A DNA stretch of 64,000 nucleotides from JADCRZ01 sp041751095 (GCA_041751095.1 JBGSYC010000138.1:48124-112123); one strand, 5' to 3'. Shown: positions 1 to 9,337, counted from the first letter of the stretch. Notes: generated from the letters alone by a model not told the origin. Numbers and translations: made by a program.

Positions 1-66
1 TGTTTGCTTTTCGATGGTTTTAGCTACTTCACCTTCCTGATGATCAGGGTTTAAATTAGTACTCAT
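1..66 (-). CDS. Start of an unidentified protein, cut by the window edge
   Basis: An ATG on the minus strand at 64-66 is preceded by a strong ribosome binding site, AAGGAGG about 9 bases upstream, which is rare in this window and argues for a real, well translated gene. Only the first 22 codons are present (MSTNLNPDHQEGEVAKTIEK, then Gln-Thr). This hydrophilic start has no signal peptide and no motif I recognise. The gene reads out of the window, so its product cannot be named. Confidence 0.6.
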   Translation of the reverse strand, partial: MSTNLNPDHQEGEVAKTIEKQT

Positions 67-905
67 GATATATTCCTCCTTGTTTAATGTATAGAATATA
101 TGTTGTTCTTCAATTTCTTTGCCATAGAGCCGTCTACATATGTTTAAAAGGTATTATTAATTATCAGCCGCAGTCTGAACAAACTGACTTCTAACACCCT
201 GAATGTATACAGCAAACAATTAAAATGATCATTTTTGTGTAGCATATTCCTCAGAACGGGGATGCCACCATTAAGTACGATATTCCGATGAACAGGTATG
301 TTTTTATATTACAAGAGCCGGTTAAATGCAATTGCAAAGCACTTTTTAAACTTTTCATTGTCGCGTTCAAATCTTTCCAAAATTTACTAAAGAGTTAATG
401 GCAGCAGGTATCAAATTTGACAAATGCAAAAAGCCTGTCGCATTAGCTTATCTAAGAAAACGCCTTAGAAAATTAGTTCATTTGATGTCACAATCAGGTG
501 CAAAATTTTCCATATTCTGGAAGAAAAAGCCTGCAAAAAACATCTTTATACTTTATTATTGATTATCTACCAAAATAGTTTCGATTAAGTTTTACTTTAT
601 GGATTATATTATTAATTTTGACCCGGTTAATAAAAAACGTTTATACATTTTATTGACGCTCCTAATCCATTTCTCTTAAAAAATCTTATCGACTTTTTTG
701 CTATTCCTCTGTTCAAGACCTTGTCCTTACACGTTATCATCCTTTGAATTAGTCCTTTAAACGGGTACTTTGTCCTGTTTCAATGATGCCTTTAATGCCT
801 TTGTTTTTGAAAAAAGACGAAGAGATATCCTTTTGTTCTTACCTGATCGGGTTAGAAAACTTAACCTGACGTTTATTGCCCTGCTTAAACTCTTAAAACA
901 CCTTC
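67..905. other. 839-bp AT-rich intergenic region
   Basis: This lies between two divergent genes. I see no convincing ORF; the 108-residue frame at 770-1096 begins with a TTG and runs into the next gene. A sequence matching the Bacteroidota -7 box (TAATTTTG, 613-620) lies about 285 bases before the esterase gene, but I see no TTG at the expected -33 position. No repeat, tRNA or long hairpin stood out. Confidence 0.5.
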
Positions 906-3900
906 ATGAAAAGATTTTTACTCCTGGCTACGCTCCTGATGGGAATTTTTATCTCCAACGGTACTGCACAACCGAACGTGTTCAATCACAACGACCCCAT
1001 TGTTACATACAGTTCTGCGAATCCGCCGGTTACACCGCCAGCAGACGTGATGGCAAAGTGGGTGCGTACTTCAAGGATGACATGGAATACAAGTAAGTTC
1101 AAATGTTACTACTGGAACGGCATGGCGTTCCGTTTGCGCTTTCCAAATGGATACGATCCCGCTGACCTTACAAAAAAATACCCGGTCATTGTATTCTTTC
1201 ATGGTGCAGGAGAAATAGCACCGGTGACTGATAACGAACTACAATTGATATGGGCAGCGCAACGGTTTGAAGCTTCCATGGATGCAGGACAGTTTAACGG
1301 GTTTATGCTGTTTCCACAGGTAAGGAGCACCGGATGGGATCCGTCTTATTTTTCCCGGGTCAATAGTGTCTTAGATTCCCTTCAGAAATATTGCAGACTT
1401 GACCAGGACCGCGTTATCGCAATGGGTTTATCAAACGGAGGCTATGGTGCACTTAGTTACACTTCAATGTTTCCCCGGATAGCTGCAACTGCTATTGGAA
1501 GTTCGCCAGCCGCGATACAATATCTAATCGGTTCACAGGAAGTTTACAAGCATATCCCACTGTGGATTTCTTCGGGAGGAAAGGATCCAAACCCCGATAC
1601 ATCCAACGTGAGGAATTTCGTAGATTCTTTTACGGTAAAAGGCGGCCATGTCAGGTATAGCTACTTCCCCACCTTAGGGCATCATACCTGGACTGAGCAG
1701 TGGAATGAGCCTTATCTGGTGCCTTACTGGCAGGCTGCGCATAAGGCGAATCCGATGGTTTTTCATAGAAGAAACCAGTTTTCTTCAAGTGCGGAAATCA
1801 ACGCGCGAATTGGTGTTACAGGAGGGTTCTATACTTACCAATGGCAAAAAGATGGTGTTGACATTCCGGGTGCTGTTTCCAATGAAATAATCGCTACGCA
1901 GTTAGGCGCTTACCGGGTTCATTTTAAACGTACCGCAAGCTCGGCCTGGTCAGACTGGTCGCCCATTCCTGCAGTTCTATCGCTATCCACCGACAATACG
2001 CCGCCTTCGGTACCCGGCAATCTTTCTGCTTTGTATACCGGCCGAACCTTCGTGCACCTCGACTGGGGCAATTCAACTGATGCAACAGGAATTGCTGAAT
2101 ACGATATATATATAAATGGTGTGAAAAAGTATACGTCTATCGAATCTGGATTTACCGCAGACAACCTTCTGCCCAATACCACATACACGATAACAGTAAA
2201 AGCACGTGACCTTGTTGGCAACAACTCCGCAGCCAGCAACACCGTTACCATCACTACTCAAAATCTGTCTTCCGGTATATTTTACAGGTACTACCAGGGT
2301 ACCTGGAACGCCCTCCCGAACTTTAATAAACTGACTCCGGTTACTTCAGGTTCATCATCGAACGTAGACATCAACGTAAGGCCTTCAGGTGTGTTTGACA
2401 ACTTCGCATTTGTATGGGAGGGTTATATCAATATCACTACTCCGGGCACTTACACCTTTGAAACCGTATCCGATGATGGTAGCAAGTTTTATTTTAATAC
2501 CTTTTATTCCCCCTATGCTACTGCTCTTGTGAACAGTGACGGATTACATGGCGCTATCGCTGTTTCAGGAACAGTAAATATACCTACTGCCGGACTCTAC
2601 CCGATAGCTGTTACCTATTTTGAAAAGAGCGCAGGTGAAACAATGCAGGTGTACTATACAGGCCCCGGTATAACAAGGCGCCTTATTCCAAATTCTGCTT
2701 TCAATTCTCCTACGCCTCTGGATACAATACCACCGACTGCGCCAGCAAACGTAAAATCACTTTATAGCGGACGCAATTTCGCAACCCTGGACTGGGATAG
2801 TGCAACGGATAATGTTGGAGTTGCCGGATATGACATTTATGTTGGAGGAGTTAAAAAATATACAACCACTTCAACAAGCATAACCGCCGACAGTCTCGCT
2901 GCAAATACTTCCTATGTCTTTACGGTGAAAGCCCGTGATCTTTCAGGCAATACTTCTCCGTTTAGCAATTCAGTGGCCGTTACTACTGCTGCTACTCAAA
3001 ATGGTTTGAACTACAGGTATTATGAAGGTGAATGGAATGTGCTCCCTGACTTCAATGCGCTTACTCCTGTTAAGGTAGGATCCACGCCGAACATTGACCT
3101 TAACCAGAGGAAGGCAGGCGTGAACGATAATTTCGCATTTGTCTGGGAAGGTTATATCAATATCAAAGTGCCGGGCAATTACACTTTTGAAACAATTTCT
3201 GATGACGGCAGCAAATTTTATTTTAATTCGTTTTATTCACCTGCTGCTACTGCCCTGGTAAATAACGACGGCTTACACGGTGCGGTGTCTGCTTCAGGCA
3301 CCAGGAATATTCCGGCAGCAGGATATTATCCTGTTGCGATATCCTTTTTTGAAAGAGGAGGGGGTGAATCTATGCAGCTCTACTGGACAGGGCCTGCCGG
3401 TTCGGGTATAACAAGACAGCTTGTGCCTGCTTCAGCATTCGCAGATGACACTCCGGTTCCGGGGGATAATGTTGCGCCTTCGGTTCCCGCGAATCTAAAG
3501 GTGATCGGCGCCAACAAAGGTTTCATTGTTTTAGATTGGGAGAATTCAACGGATAATATCGGTGTAGCTGCTTATGATGTTTTTGTAGGCGGGATAAAAA
3601 AATACACTACAACTGTTTCTACGATCACTGCCGACAGCCTTGAAGCAGGTACGGCATACACTTTCACAGTTAAGGCCCGCGACCTGTCAGGCAATCTTTC
3701 TTCAGCCAGCAATGCAGTATCCGCCACAACCACAAGTACTGCAAACGGGTTGAGCTACCGGTATTATGAAGGCAACTGGAATGCGCTTCCGGCTTTCAAC
3801 ACGCTTACGCCGCTTAAAACGGGTTTAACACCAAATATCGACCTGGGGGCAAGAACTCCCGGCGTAGACGACAATTTCGCGTTTGTCTGGGAAGGATATA

Positions 3901-6023
3901 TTTTCATTCCCGCTGCTGGTAACTACACATTTGAAACCGTATCGGATGATGGCAGTAAATTCTATTTCAATTCATTTTATTCTCCGACCGCCACCGCTCT
4001 TGTAAACAACGATGGATTGCATGGCCCTTTCTTCTCTATCTCGGCAACGGTGAACGTACCTGCACCCGGAATGTATCCTGTAGCGATCACCTATTTTGAA
4101 CAAGGAAACGGCGAAACCATGCAGCTTTATTATACTGGACCTGGCATAGCAAGGCGGCTCATTCCAAATTCTGCATTTACCAATGCCGCCCCACCGCCTT
4201 CTGACAATGTTGCTCCAGGTACTCCTGCAAATCTAAAAGTTGTTTCAGCAGCCCGCACCTTTGTACACCTGGACTGGAGCAATTCTACTGACAACGTAGG
4301 GGTGACAGCTTATGACGTTTTTATCGGCGGAATACAAAAATATACCACTACCGCCTCTGCAATAACCGCCGACAGCCTTACACCGAATACCACCTATAAT
4401 TTTACTGTGAAGGCACGTGACCTTGCCAACAACATTTCCGCAGCAAGCAATATGGTTTCTGCAACAACTACTAACGCAGCAAACGGCCTCAATTACCGCT
4501 ATTACGAAGGCACTTGGAATGCACTTCCAAATTTTAATGCCCTTACCGCGGTTAAAACAGGCTTATCTTCAAACATCGACCTGGGTGTAAGAACGGCTGG
4601 TGTTGATGACAACTTCGGGCTGGTTTGGGAAGGTTACATCAATATAACAACGCCTGGCACGTATACTTTTGAAACAATCTCCGACGACGGAAGTAAACTC
4701 TACTTCAATACCGTATACTCTCCGTCGGCCACAGCCCTCGTTGATAACGATGGCTTACATGGCTCGAGAGCGGCTTCTGCGTCAGTGAATGTACCCGTTG
4801 CGGGCTTATATCCAATAACCATTACTTTCTTCGAACAGGGTGGCGGCGAAACCATGCAGGTATATTGGACCGGCCCCGGAATCACCCGGCAGCTTATTCC
4901 AAATTCTGCTTTTACAAATGCTGCTCCCCCACCGGCCGACAATATCGCTCCCACCGCTCCGGCAAACCTTAGGGTCTCTTCTACCAGCCCTACATTCGTT
5001 CACCTCGACTGGAATAATTCTACTGATAACGTAGGAGTTACGGCTTATGATGTATTTGTTGGTGGTGTTAAAAAATACACTACAACCGAGCCGGGAATTA
5101 CCGCAGACAATCTGCTGCCAAATACATCGTACACATTTACCGTTAAGGCAAGAGACCTTGCAGGCAATCTTTCCCTGGCAAGCAACGCGGGTACCACAAC
5201 AACAACAAATGTGGCAGGCGGGTTAACCTACCGTTATTACGAAGGTAACTGGAGCGCACTACCGAACTTCAATACGCTTACACCCGTTAAAACCGGCACC
5301 ACTCCCAATATTGACCTTAGCGTAAGAACCCAGGGAGTTGATGATAATTTCGGCTTTGTCTGGGAGGGTTATATCTATATCCCCACAGCAGGTAATTACA
5401 CTTTTGAGACCATTTCAGATGACGGCAGCAAATTTTACTTCAATTCATTTTATTCCCCTTCTGCCACTGCCCTCGTAAATAATGACGGCCTCCACGGCCC
5501 CTTCTTTTCAATTTTTGGAACCGTAAGCGTTCCTGCACCAGGATATTATCCTGTAGCCATTACCTTTTTCGAACAAGGTGGCGGAGAATCGATGTTCTTA
5601 TACTACACAGGGCCGGGCATCACAAGACAGCTTGTTCCCACCTCCGCGTTCTCCGGAACTGCGCCTGCCGGTACGCTTATCAATCTGGATTCATCAAATG
5701 TATCCACAGGTAACATCAGCCGGTCTCCCGGACAAACACTTCAAACAGATACACAGATCGGGAAGGCATATCCGAATCCGTTTAAGGAAAACCTGTTTAT
5801 TGATTTTAACAACTCCGCTTCAGGCAACATAATACATGTTGAGGTTTACGACTTTTCCGGAAAGTTCATTCATAACTGTCGCGTCGGAAATATGCCAAAG
5901 GGCAATACAACCCTGAATCTCAACCTGGCCAGTAAAAACCTGATGGCAGGAATCTATTATGTAAGATTAAGCATCAACGGCATCCCTTCTAAAATGATGA
6001 AAGTGGTAAAATCCTCCAGGTAA
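906..6023 (+). CDS. Giant secreted esterase with five FN3-PA14 modules and T9SS sorting domain
   Basis: 1705 residues. An N-terminal signal peptide (MKRFLLLATLLMGIFISNG) is followed by an alpha/beta-hydrolase domain of the PHB-depolymerase/feruloyl-esterase type (about 50-275). It carries the nucleophile motif G-L-S-N-G with Ser176, a likely acid Asp227 (GGKDPNPD) and His259/260 (LGHHTW). After a short beta-rich linker come five tandem modules of about 245 residues, each a fibronectin type III domain (PANLxV...DWxNSTDNVGVxAYD) followed by a PA14 domain (YRYYEGxWNALPxF...TFETxSDDGSKFYFN). The last 90 residues are a type A T9SS sorting domain (AYPNPF...GIYYVRL...KMMKVVK), so the protein should be secreted or anchored at the cell surface. 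PA14 domains often bind glycans; the substrate is unknown. A plant-polymer ester is an inference from the architecture. Confidence 0.85.
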   Translation: MKRFLLLATLLMGIFISNGTAQPNVFNHNDPIVTYSSANPPVTPPADVMAKWVRTSRMTWNTSKFKCYYWNGMAFRLRFPNGYDPADLTKKYPVIVFFHGAGEIAPVTDNELQLIWAAQRFEASMDAGQFNGFMLFPQVRSTGWDPSYFSRVNSVLDSLQKYCRLDQDRVIAMGLSNGGYGALSYTSMFPRIAATAIGSSPAAIQYLIGSQEVYKHIPLWISSGGKDPNPDTSNVRNFVDSFTVKGGHVRYSYFPTLGHHTWTEQWNEPYLVPYWQAAHKANPMVFHRRNQFSSSAEINARIGVTGGFYTYQWQKDGVDIPGAVSNEIIATQLGAYRVHFKRTASSAWSDWSPIPAVLSLSTDNTPPSVPGNLSALYTGRTFVHLDWGNSTDATGIAEYDIYINGVKKYTSIESGFTADNLLPNTTYTITVKARDLVGNNSAASNTVTITTQNLSSGIFYRYYQGTWNALPNFNKLTPVTSGSSSNVDINVRPSGVFDNFAFVWEGYINITTPGTYTFETVSDDGSKFYFNTFYSPYATALVNSDGLHGAIAVSGTVNIPTAGLYPIAVTYFEKSAGETMQVYYTGPGITRRLIPNSAFNSPTPLDTIPPTAPANVKSLYSGRNFATLDWDSATDNVGVAGYDIYVGGVKKYTTTSTSITADSLAANTSYVFTVKARDLSGNTSPFSNSVAVTTAATQNGLNYRYYEGEWNVLPDFNALTPVKVGSTPNIDLNQRKAGVNDNFAFVWEGYINIKVPGNYTFETISDDGSKFYFNSFYSPAATALVNNDGLHGAVSASGTRNIPAAGYYPVAISFFERGGGESMQLYWTGPAGSGITRQLVPASAFADDTPVPGDNVAPSVPANLKVIGANKGFIVLDWENSTDNIGVAAYDVFVGGIKKYTTTVSTITADSLEAGTAYTFTVKARDLSGNLSSASNAVSATTTSTANGLSYRYYEGNWNALPAFNTLTPLKTGLTPNIDLGARTPGVDDNFAFVWEGYIFIPAAGNYTFETVSDDGSKFYFNSFYSPTATALVNNDGLHGPFFSISATVNVPAPGMYPVAITYFEQGNGETMQLYYTGPGIARRLIPNSAFTNAAPPPSDNVAPGTPANLKVVSAARTFVHLDWSNSTDNVGVTAYDVFIGGIQKYTTTASAITADSLTPNTTYNFTVKARDLANNISAASNMVSATTTNAANGLNYRYYEGTWNALPNFNALTAVKTGLSSNIDLGVRTAGVDDNFGLVWEGYINITTPGTYTFETISDDGSKLYFNTVYSPSATALVDNDGLHGSRAASASVNVPVAGLYPITITFFEQGGGETMQVYWTGPGITRQLIPNSAFTNAAPPPADNIAPTAPANLRVSSTSPTFVHLDWNNSTDNVGVTAYDVFVGGVKKYTTTEPGITADNLLPNTSYTFTVKARDLAGNLSLASNAGTTTTTNVAGGLTYRYYEGNWSALPNFNTLTPVKTGTTPNIDLSVRTQGVDDNFGFVWEGYIYIPTAGNYTFETISDDGSKFYFNSFYSPSATALVNNDGLHGPFFSIFGTVSVPAPGYYPVAITFFEQGGGESMFLYYTGPGITRQLVPTSAFSGTAPAGTLINLDSSNVSTGNISRSPGQTLQTDTQIGKAYPNPFKENLFIDFNNSASGNIIHVEVYDFSGKFIHNCRVGNMPKGNTTLNLNLASKNLMAGIYYVRLSINGIPSKMMKVVKSSR
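1990..5660 (+). repeat. Five tandem ~740-bp FN3-PA14 coding repeats
   Basis: Inside the esterase gene the same module recurs with starts near 1990, 2720, 3463, 4203 and 4939, a period of 730-743 bp. Each copy opens with a codon run for D-N/T-x-x-P-P/A-x-x-P and closes with the PA14 ending (GPGIxRxLxPxSAF). The copies are clearly homologous but have many synonymous and some amino-acid differences, so they are not a recent identical expansion. Confidence 0.85.
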
Positions 6024-6053
6024 GTTATCTTATACATACTAATCATCTCCTTA

Positions 6054-6085
6054 AAGTCCGGATACTTCTCCGGACTTTTTCTTTT
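6054..6085 (+). terminator. Intrinsic terminator after the esterase
   Basis: A perfect 10-bp stem AAAGTCCGGA / TCCGGACTTT with a six-base loop is followed by a T-rich tract (TTTTTCTTTTT). It begins 31 bases after the esterase stop codon and closes that transcription unit. Confidence 0.85.
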
Positions 6086-6160
6086 TACATTATTTAAGAT
6101 AATGACGTCTGCTATGCCTGTGAGTTGGTAACGAGTTTGAGAAAGCTCCGGAATAAACTA

Positions 6161-6189
6161 TTGCCTGCGAATACTGTTTTTTACTTTTG
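6161..6189 (+). promoter_or_regulatory. Bacteroidota-type promoter for trmB
   Basis: TTG at 6161-6163, an 18-base spacer and TACTTTTG at 6182-6189 match the -33 TTG / -7 TAnnTTTG consensus. The -7 box ends only six bases before the trmB ATG, so the transcript should have almost no leader. Confidence 0.55.
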
Positions 6190-6195
6190 TAACTG

Positions 6196-6906
6196 ATGGG
6201 CCAGAAAAAATTATACCGCTTCGAAGCTATTAAGTCGTTTTCAAACGTGTTGCAATACCCGCCAGACATGGCCGGCAAATGGAATACCTTCTTCAGGAAT
6301 GACCACCCGGTTACCATCGAACTCGCATGCGGCAAAGGCGAATATGCTGTTGAATTGGCCAGGCTTTATCCCTTGCGCAATTTCATAGGCGTTGACCTGA
6401 AAGGGAACCGCCTTTACGTAGGCGCAAAAAAATGTTTACAGCAAAATGTGACCAACGCGGCGTTTCTGCGCACACACATAGATAAAATAGAAACATACTT
6501 TATGCCGGGTGAAGTTGAAGAAATATGGATTACGTTTCCCGACCCCCACCTCAGAAAATCAAAGGCAAAAAGAAGGTTAACACATCCGAAATTCCTAAGG
6601 CTGTATCAACAGATCTTAACTGCTGACGGCTGCATACATTTAAAAACGGATTCACCGGATCTATACCGTTTCACTAAAATGGTTATAGATATGTATGGTT
6701 TATCCCTGCATGAGGATTTGGAAAATATGCTGGAAGGAGAACCGCGTACAAAAGAGCTACAGATAAAAACCTATTATGAAAGCCTCGATATTGCGCAAAG
6801 CAATAAAATTCATTACCTGAAGTTTTCATTACCTTCATCCATTTTACCTGACCTCGATAGCATGTTGCACGAAAGAATCAAAGAGCATGAGCAAAAAGTT
6901 AGTTGA
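6196..6906 (+). CDS. trmB: tRNA (guanine-N7-)-methyltransferase TrmB
   Basis: 236 residues. The enzyme transfers a methyl group from S-adenosylmethionine to N7 of G46 in the tRNA variable loop. The SAM-binding loop is visible as IELACGKGEYAVELA (about 35-50), with the acidic motif GVDLKGNR after it. The family signature FPDPHLRKSKAKRRL (about 115-130) corresponds to the catalytic and tRNA-binding FPDPxxKxRHxKRR motif. Length is normal. The start is fixed by the adjacent promoter. The 3' end overlaps the DUF5522 gene by 20 bp, so the two are probably translated from one mRNA. Confidence 0.92.
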   Translation: MGQKKLYRFEAIKSFSNVLQYPPDMAGKWNTFFRNDHPVTIELACGKGEYAVELARLYPLRNFIGVDLKGNRLYVGAKKCLQQNVTNAAFLRTHIDKIETYFMPGEVEEIWITFPDPHLRKSKAKRRLTHPKFLRLYQQILTADGCIHLKTDSPDLYRFTKMVIDMYGLSLHEDLENMLEGEPRTKELQIKTYYESLDIAQSNKIHYLKFSLPSSILPDLDSMLHERIKEHEQKVS

Positions 6907-7087
6907 AGGAACCGATTTTTATTACAACGAGCAAGGCTTTATTGTGCTCACAGAAAAATATCACCTTGAAAAAGGATTTTGCTGCGGCAATGGCTGCAGG
7001 CACTGTCCTTTCGATTACGAAAAAGTTCCGGAGCCGGCAAGAACGCAGTTATTAAGTCAGAGAGAAAGCCAGGATGTGAATATTTGA
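6887..7087 (+). CDS. Small cysteine-rich DUF5522-type protein
   Basis: 66 residues. The core FCCGNGCRHCPFDYEKVP contains four cysteines and a histidine in a compact cluster that could bind zinc or iron, preceded by a short beta-like segment (FYYNEQGFIVLTEKYHLEKG). This matches the DUF5522 family of small Bacteroidota proteins as I know it; no function is established. It starts inside the end of trmB in another frame (20-bp overlap), so it is likely translationally coupled to that gene, which hints at, but does not prove, a link to RNA modification. Confidence 0.8.
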   Translation: MSKKLVEGTDFYYNEQGFIVLTEKYHLEKGFCCGNGCRHCPFDYEKVPEPARTQLLSQRESQDVNI

Positions 7088-7223
7088 CGAATGGCAGGCC
7101 TTTGCGTGCACCCGTTTTGAATTATTGGATTATCCGGAGAATTGTTTTTATTGCTTATAGCCTTTACCACTTCTATCATGCAGCACAGTGAATAACGCTG
7201 TTAATCCTGATCGGTCATTGCCC

Positions 7224-7607
7224 ATGTCAAAATCATACAACAATGATAAATTAACATCAGTTAAGCCTTCGGGCAAAAGGGAAGAATCTTTTTACGAACT
7301 GGTTTACCAGGTGGCGAGGCAGATCCCGGAAGGCAGGATTACTTCCTACGGGGCGATTGCCGCATGCCTTGGCACAAAACTTTCAGCCAGGATGGTCGGC
7401 TGGGCCATGAGAGGTGCCCATACTGCTGAGAGCGGGGTTCCTGCCCACCGGGTGGTAAACAGGAACGGAATGTTGACAGGGAAACATCATTTTCAAACGC
7501 CCACTGAGATGCAGGAGCTGCTGGAAAAGGATGGCATCAAAGTAAAAGATGATGCAGTAGTTGAATTTGATAAGTTATTTTGGGATCCGGGAAAAGAATT
7601 GTCCTGA
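7224..7607 (+). CDS. MGMT-family alkyltransferase-like (ATL) protein
   Basis: About 127 residues from the ATG. The fold is the DNA-binding domain of O6-alkylguanine-DNA alkyltransferases: ARQIPEGRITSYGAIAACLG carries the helix-turn-helix start, and SARMVGWAMRG continues it. The active-site motif, PCHRV in true methyltransferases, reads P-A74-H-R-V-V-N-R-N-G, so the acceptor cysteine is absent. The protein should recognise alkylated bases, as ATL proteins do when recruiting nucleotide excision repair, rather than repair them directly. A GTG at 7188 would add 12 residues; I prefer the ATG because the extra residues lie outside the conserved region. Confidence 0.85.
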   Translation: MSKSYNNDKLTSVKPSGKREESFYELVYQVARQIPEGRITSYGAIAACLGTKLSARMVGWAMRGAHTAESGVPAHRVVNRNGMLTGKHHFQTPTEMQELLEKDGIKVKDDAVVEFDKLFWDPGKELS

Positions 7608-7761
7608 AAATGTTTTGCAGAAAAGGTTTGGTACAGGTAACATCTTGACGTAGATCCGAAGATGAGGTCGATCTTTCCTTTTGGCAAAAAGGGGCCGTCA
7701 TCCGGGTTTTCCCTAATAAAATAATAAATTGCTTTCTTTGAATTTCCATGAAACCACGTTT

Positions 7762-8379
7762 ATGCGTTACCTGTTTTGGTTGATCATCATTGTTGTCGCC
7801 ATCTTCGCTGGTTATAGCTTAGGAAAGATTCTGAATAAACCTGAAAACAATATACAGTTAACGGAGAACTATTCTTTTGTAAAGGAGATTGCGGAGCTTG
7901 CAAGCCTTGAAGTAAAGGGCACTACCACCTTAAAGAGCAGTAACGTAAACAATGATGGCAGCTTTAGCGACGATATCAGGCGGCTCTTTATTGAAAAGAC
8001 CGTTCGGTTATCGGCTCCGTATAGCGCAAAATTCGGCGTGGATTTACAAGATAGCAGCCTTCGTATTATCCGGACAGATTCTGTTCTTAAAGTGTATCTG
8101 CCAAAGCCCAAACTGCTAAGCTACGAGCTCCACCTCGACCGCCTGGAAACAAGTAACCGCAAAGGCTGGTTAAGGCCTGAAAATGATGAGGCATACATTA
8201 CCTTTCAAAAGAAAATGTATTCGGAAGGACGGGCACAACTGGAAAACAACAATGTCTTTTTGAACCGTAGCAGGGACAAAGTATGCGGCATTATACAAAG
8301 ATATTTTGCTCCCCTTGGCGTGCGCACGGTTTGCATTTATGGAGAAGAAGCTTTGCCCCCGCAACAGGCAAATCCTTAA
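7762..8379 (+). CDS. DUF4230-family membrane-anchored protein
   Basis: 205 residues. One N-terminal transmembrane helix (RYLFWLIIIVVAIFAGYSLG) is followed by a soluble domain beginning KEIAELASLEVKGTTTL, typical of DUF4230 proteins of Bacteroidota. The domain probably lies outside the inner membrane. Function is not established. The ATG at 7762 is chosen over a TTG 33 bases upstream because it places the transmembrane helix at the very N terminus. It ends 113 bp from a convergent isomerase gene. Confidence 0.7.
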   Translation: MRYLFWLIIIVVAIFAGYSLGKILNKPENNIQLTENYSFVKEIAELASLEVKGTTTLKSSNVNNDGSFSDDIRRLFIEKTVRLSAPYSAKFGVDLQDSSLRIIRTDSVLKVYLPKPKLLSYELHLDRLETSNRKGWLRPENDEAYITFQKKMYSEGRAQLENNNVFLNRSRDKVCGIIQRYFAPLGVRTVCIYGEEALPPQQANP

Positions 8380-8491
8380 AACCAAACCCTGTTATCGTTA
8401 CAACCGAAAGGTTGAACTTACTTAGCTGCTACAATTGGGATGCACAACCTGCTTCCAATCCGGCCAAACTAAGAGAGGCATCACTATTTCA

Positions 8492-9337
8492 TCAGACCGC
8501 TGCCATTATTCCCCTGAAATAGCCAACAGATTCGGCAATCCCCGGTAAAGAATCTTTCATGTCCTTCTCAAATTCTATACTGCACTTCCCCTGGTAATTA
8601 ATTTTCCGCAAAGCTGTGACAAGGGCGGGAAAATCAATTACTCCCCTGCCAACCTCCATAGCCTTCCCTTCCTGTTTTGCAACCGTAACATCCTTAATGT
8701 GCAAATCAAACATACGCTGCCTGAAATCCAGCACCGCTTTGGCCGGATCAGCCCCGGCACGAACGGCATGACCGATATCAAGGCATAAACCCATACCGGC
8801 ATCCATATTTTTGATCCGGTCGAAAACGTCTTTTGGGCCTGGATAACGTTTATCCTCAGGTCCATGATTGTGTATGGCTATCTTTATTCCCGTAGCTTTC
8901 ACCTTATCTTCCGTATATTTCAACAGGTCGTATTCCGGTACTCCTACAATAAGGCTTACGCCGACTTTCCGGGCATATTCAAACGCCCTGTCTACTTCCG
9001 CAGCAGTCTTCATGTATATCACGCCGACCGCATATATTGTTATTCCCCCATCCTTGAATTTACTTACCACTTCATTCACCTTGTCCTGTGCACTATCGAA
9101 AGGCAAATGAAACTCTTTAAGGGACAGCATAGTTACTCCAACTCGCTTCATCATCGAAATGGTCTGATCAATGCTGAAATTTAAAAAAGTATAACCGGCC
9201 ATACCCATCTGAAGCATGTTACCGGCAGCGATCGGACTATTTAGACCAGAGAAAGCTTTGGTATTTACCAGCGGAAGTAAACCAGAGGCAGAAAGGGTTA
9301 ATGATGCGCCTTTAAGAAAATTTCTTCTTGATCCCAT
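8492..9337 (-). CDS. Tat-exported sugar phosphate isomerase/epimerase-like TIM barrel
   Basis: 281 residues. The N terminus has a twin-arginine signal (SRRNFLKGASLTLSASGLLP), so export of a folded protein to the periplasm is expected. The body is an AP-endonuclease-family-2 (xylose isomerase-like) TIM barrel, with metal-ligand segments such as IAIHNHGPED, MGLCLDIGHAVRAG, MFDLHIKDV and CSIEFEKD. These Glu/His/Asp positions are the divalent-metal site of the family. The substrate is unknown. It is one of three such proteins in the window (also 54.4 and 58.1 kb) and has no obvious operon partner. Confidence 0.8.
   Translation of the reverse strand: MGSRRNFLKGASLTLSASGLLPLVNTKAFSGLNSPIAAGNMLQMGMAGYTFLNFSIDQTISMMKRVGVTMLSLKEFHLPFDSAQDKVNEVVSKFKDGGITIYAVGVIYMKTAAEVDRAFEYARKVGVSLIVGVPEYDLLKYTEDKVKATGIKIAIHNHGPEDKRYPGPKDVFDRIKNMDAGMGLCLDIGHAVRAGADPAKAVLDFRQRMFDLHIKDVTVAKQEGKAMEVGRGVIDFPALVTALRKINYQGKCSIEFEKDMKDSLPGIAESVGYFRGIMAAV

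Noticed and set aside
770..1096. 108-residue frame before the esterase
   Set aside because: It begins at TTG, overlaps the esterase start by almost 200 bases in another frame and has no recognisable domain; it is a chance frame.
1990..5660. CRISPR or satellite repeat
   Set aside because: The repeats are long, coding and domain-sized (FN3-PA14), not short direct repeats with spacers.
8401..8415. CAACC-GAAA-GGTTG hairpin between convergent genes
   Set aside because: The stem is only five base pairs and has no T tract; too weak to list as a terminator.
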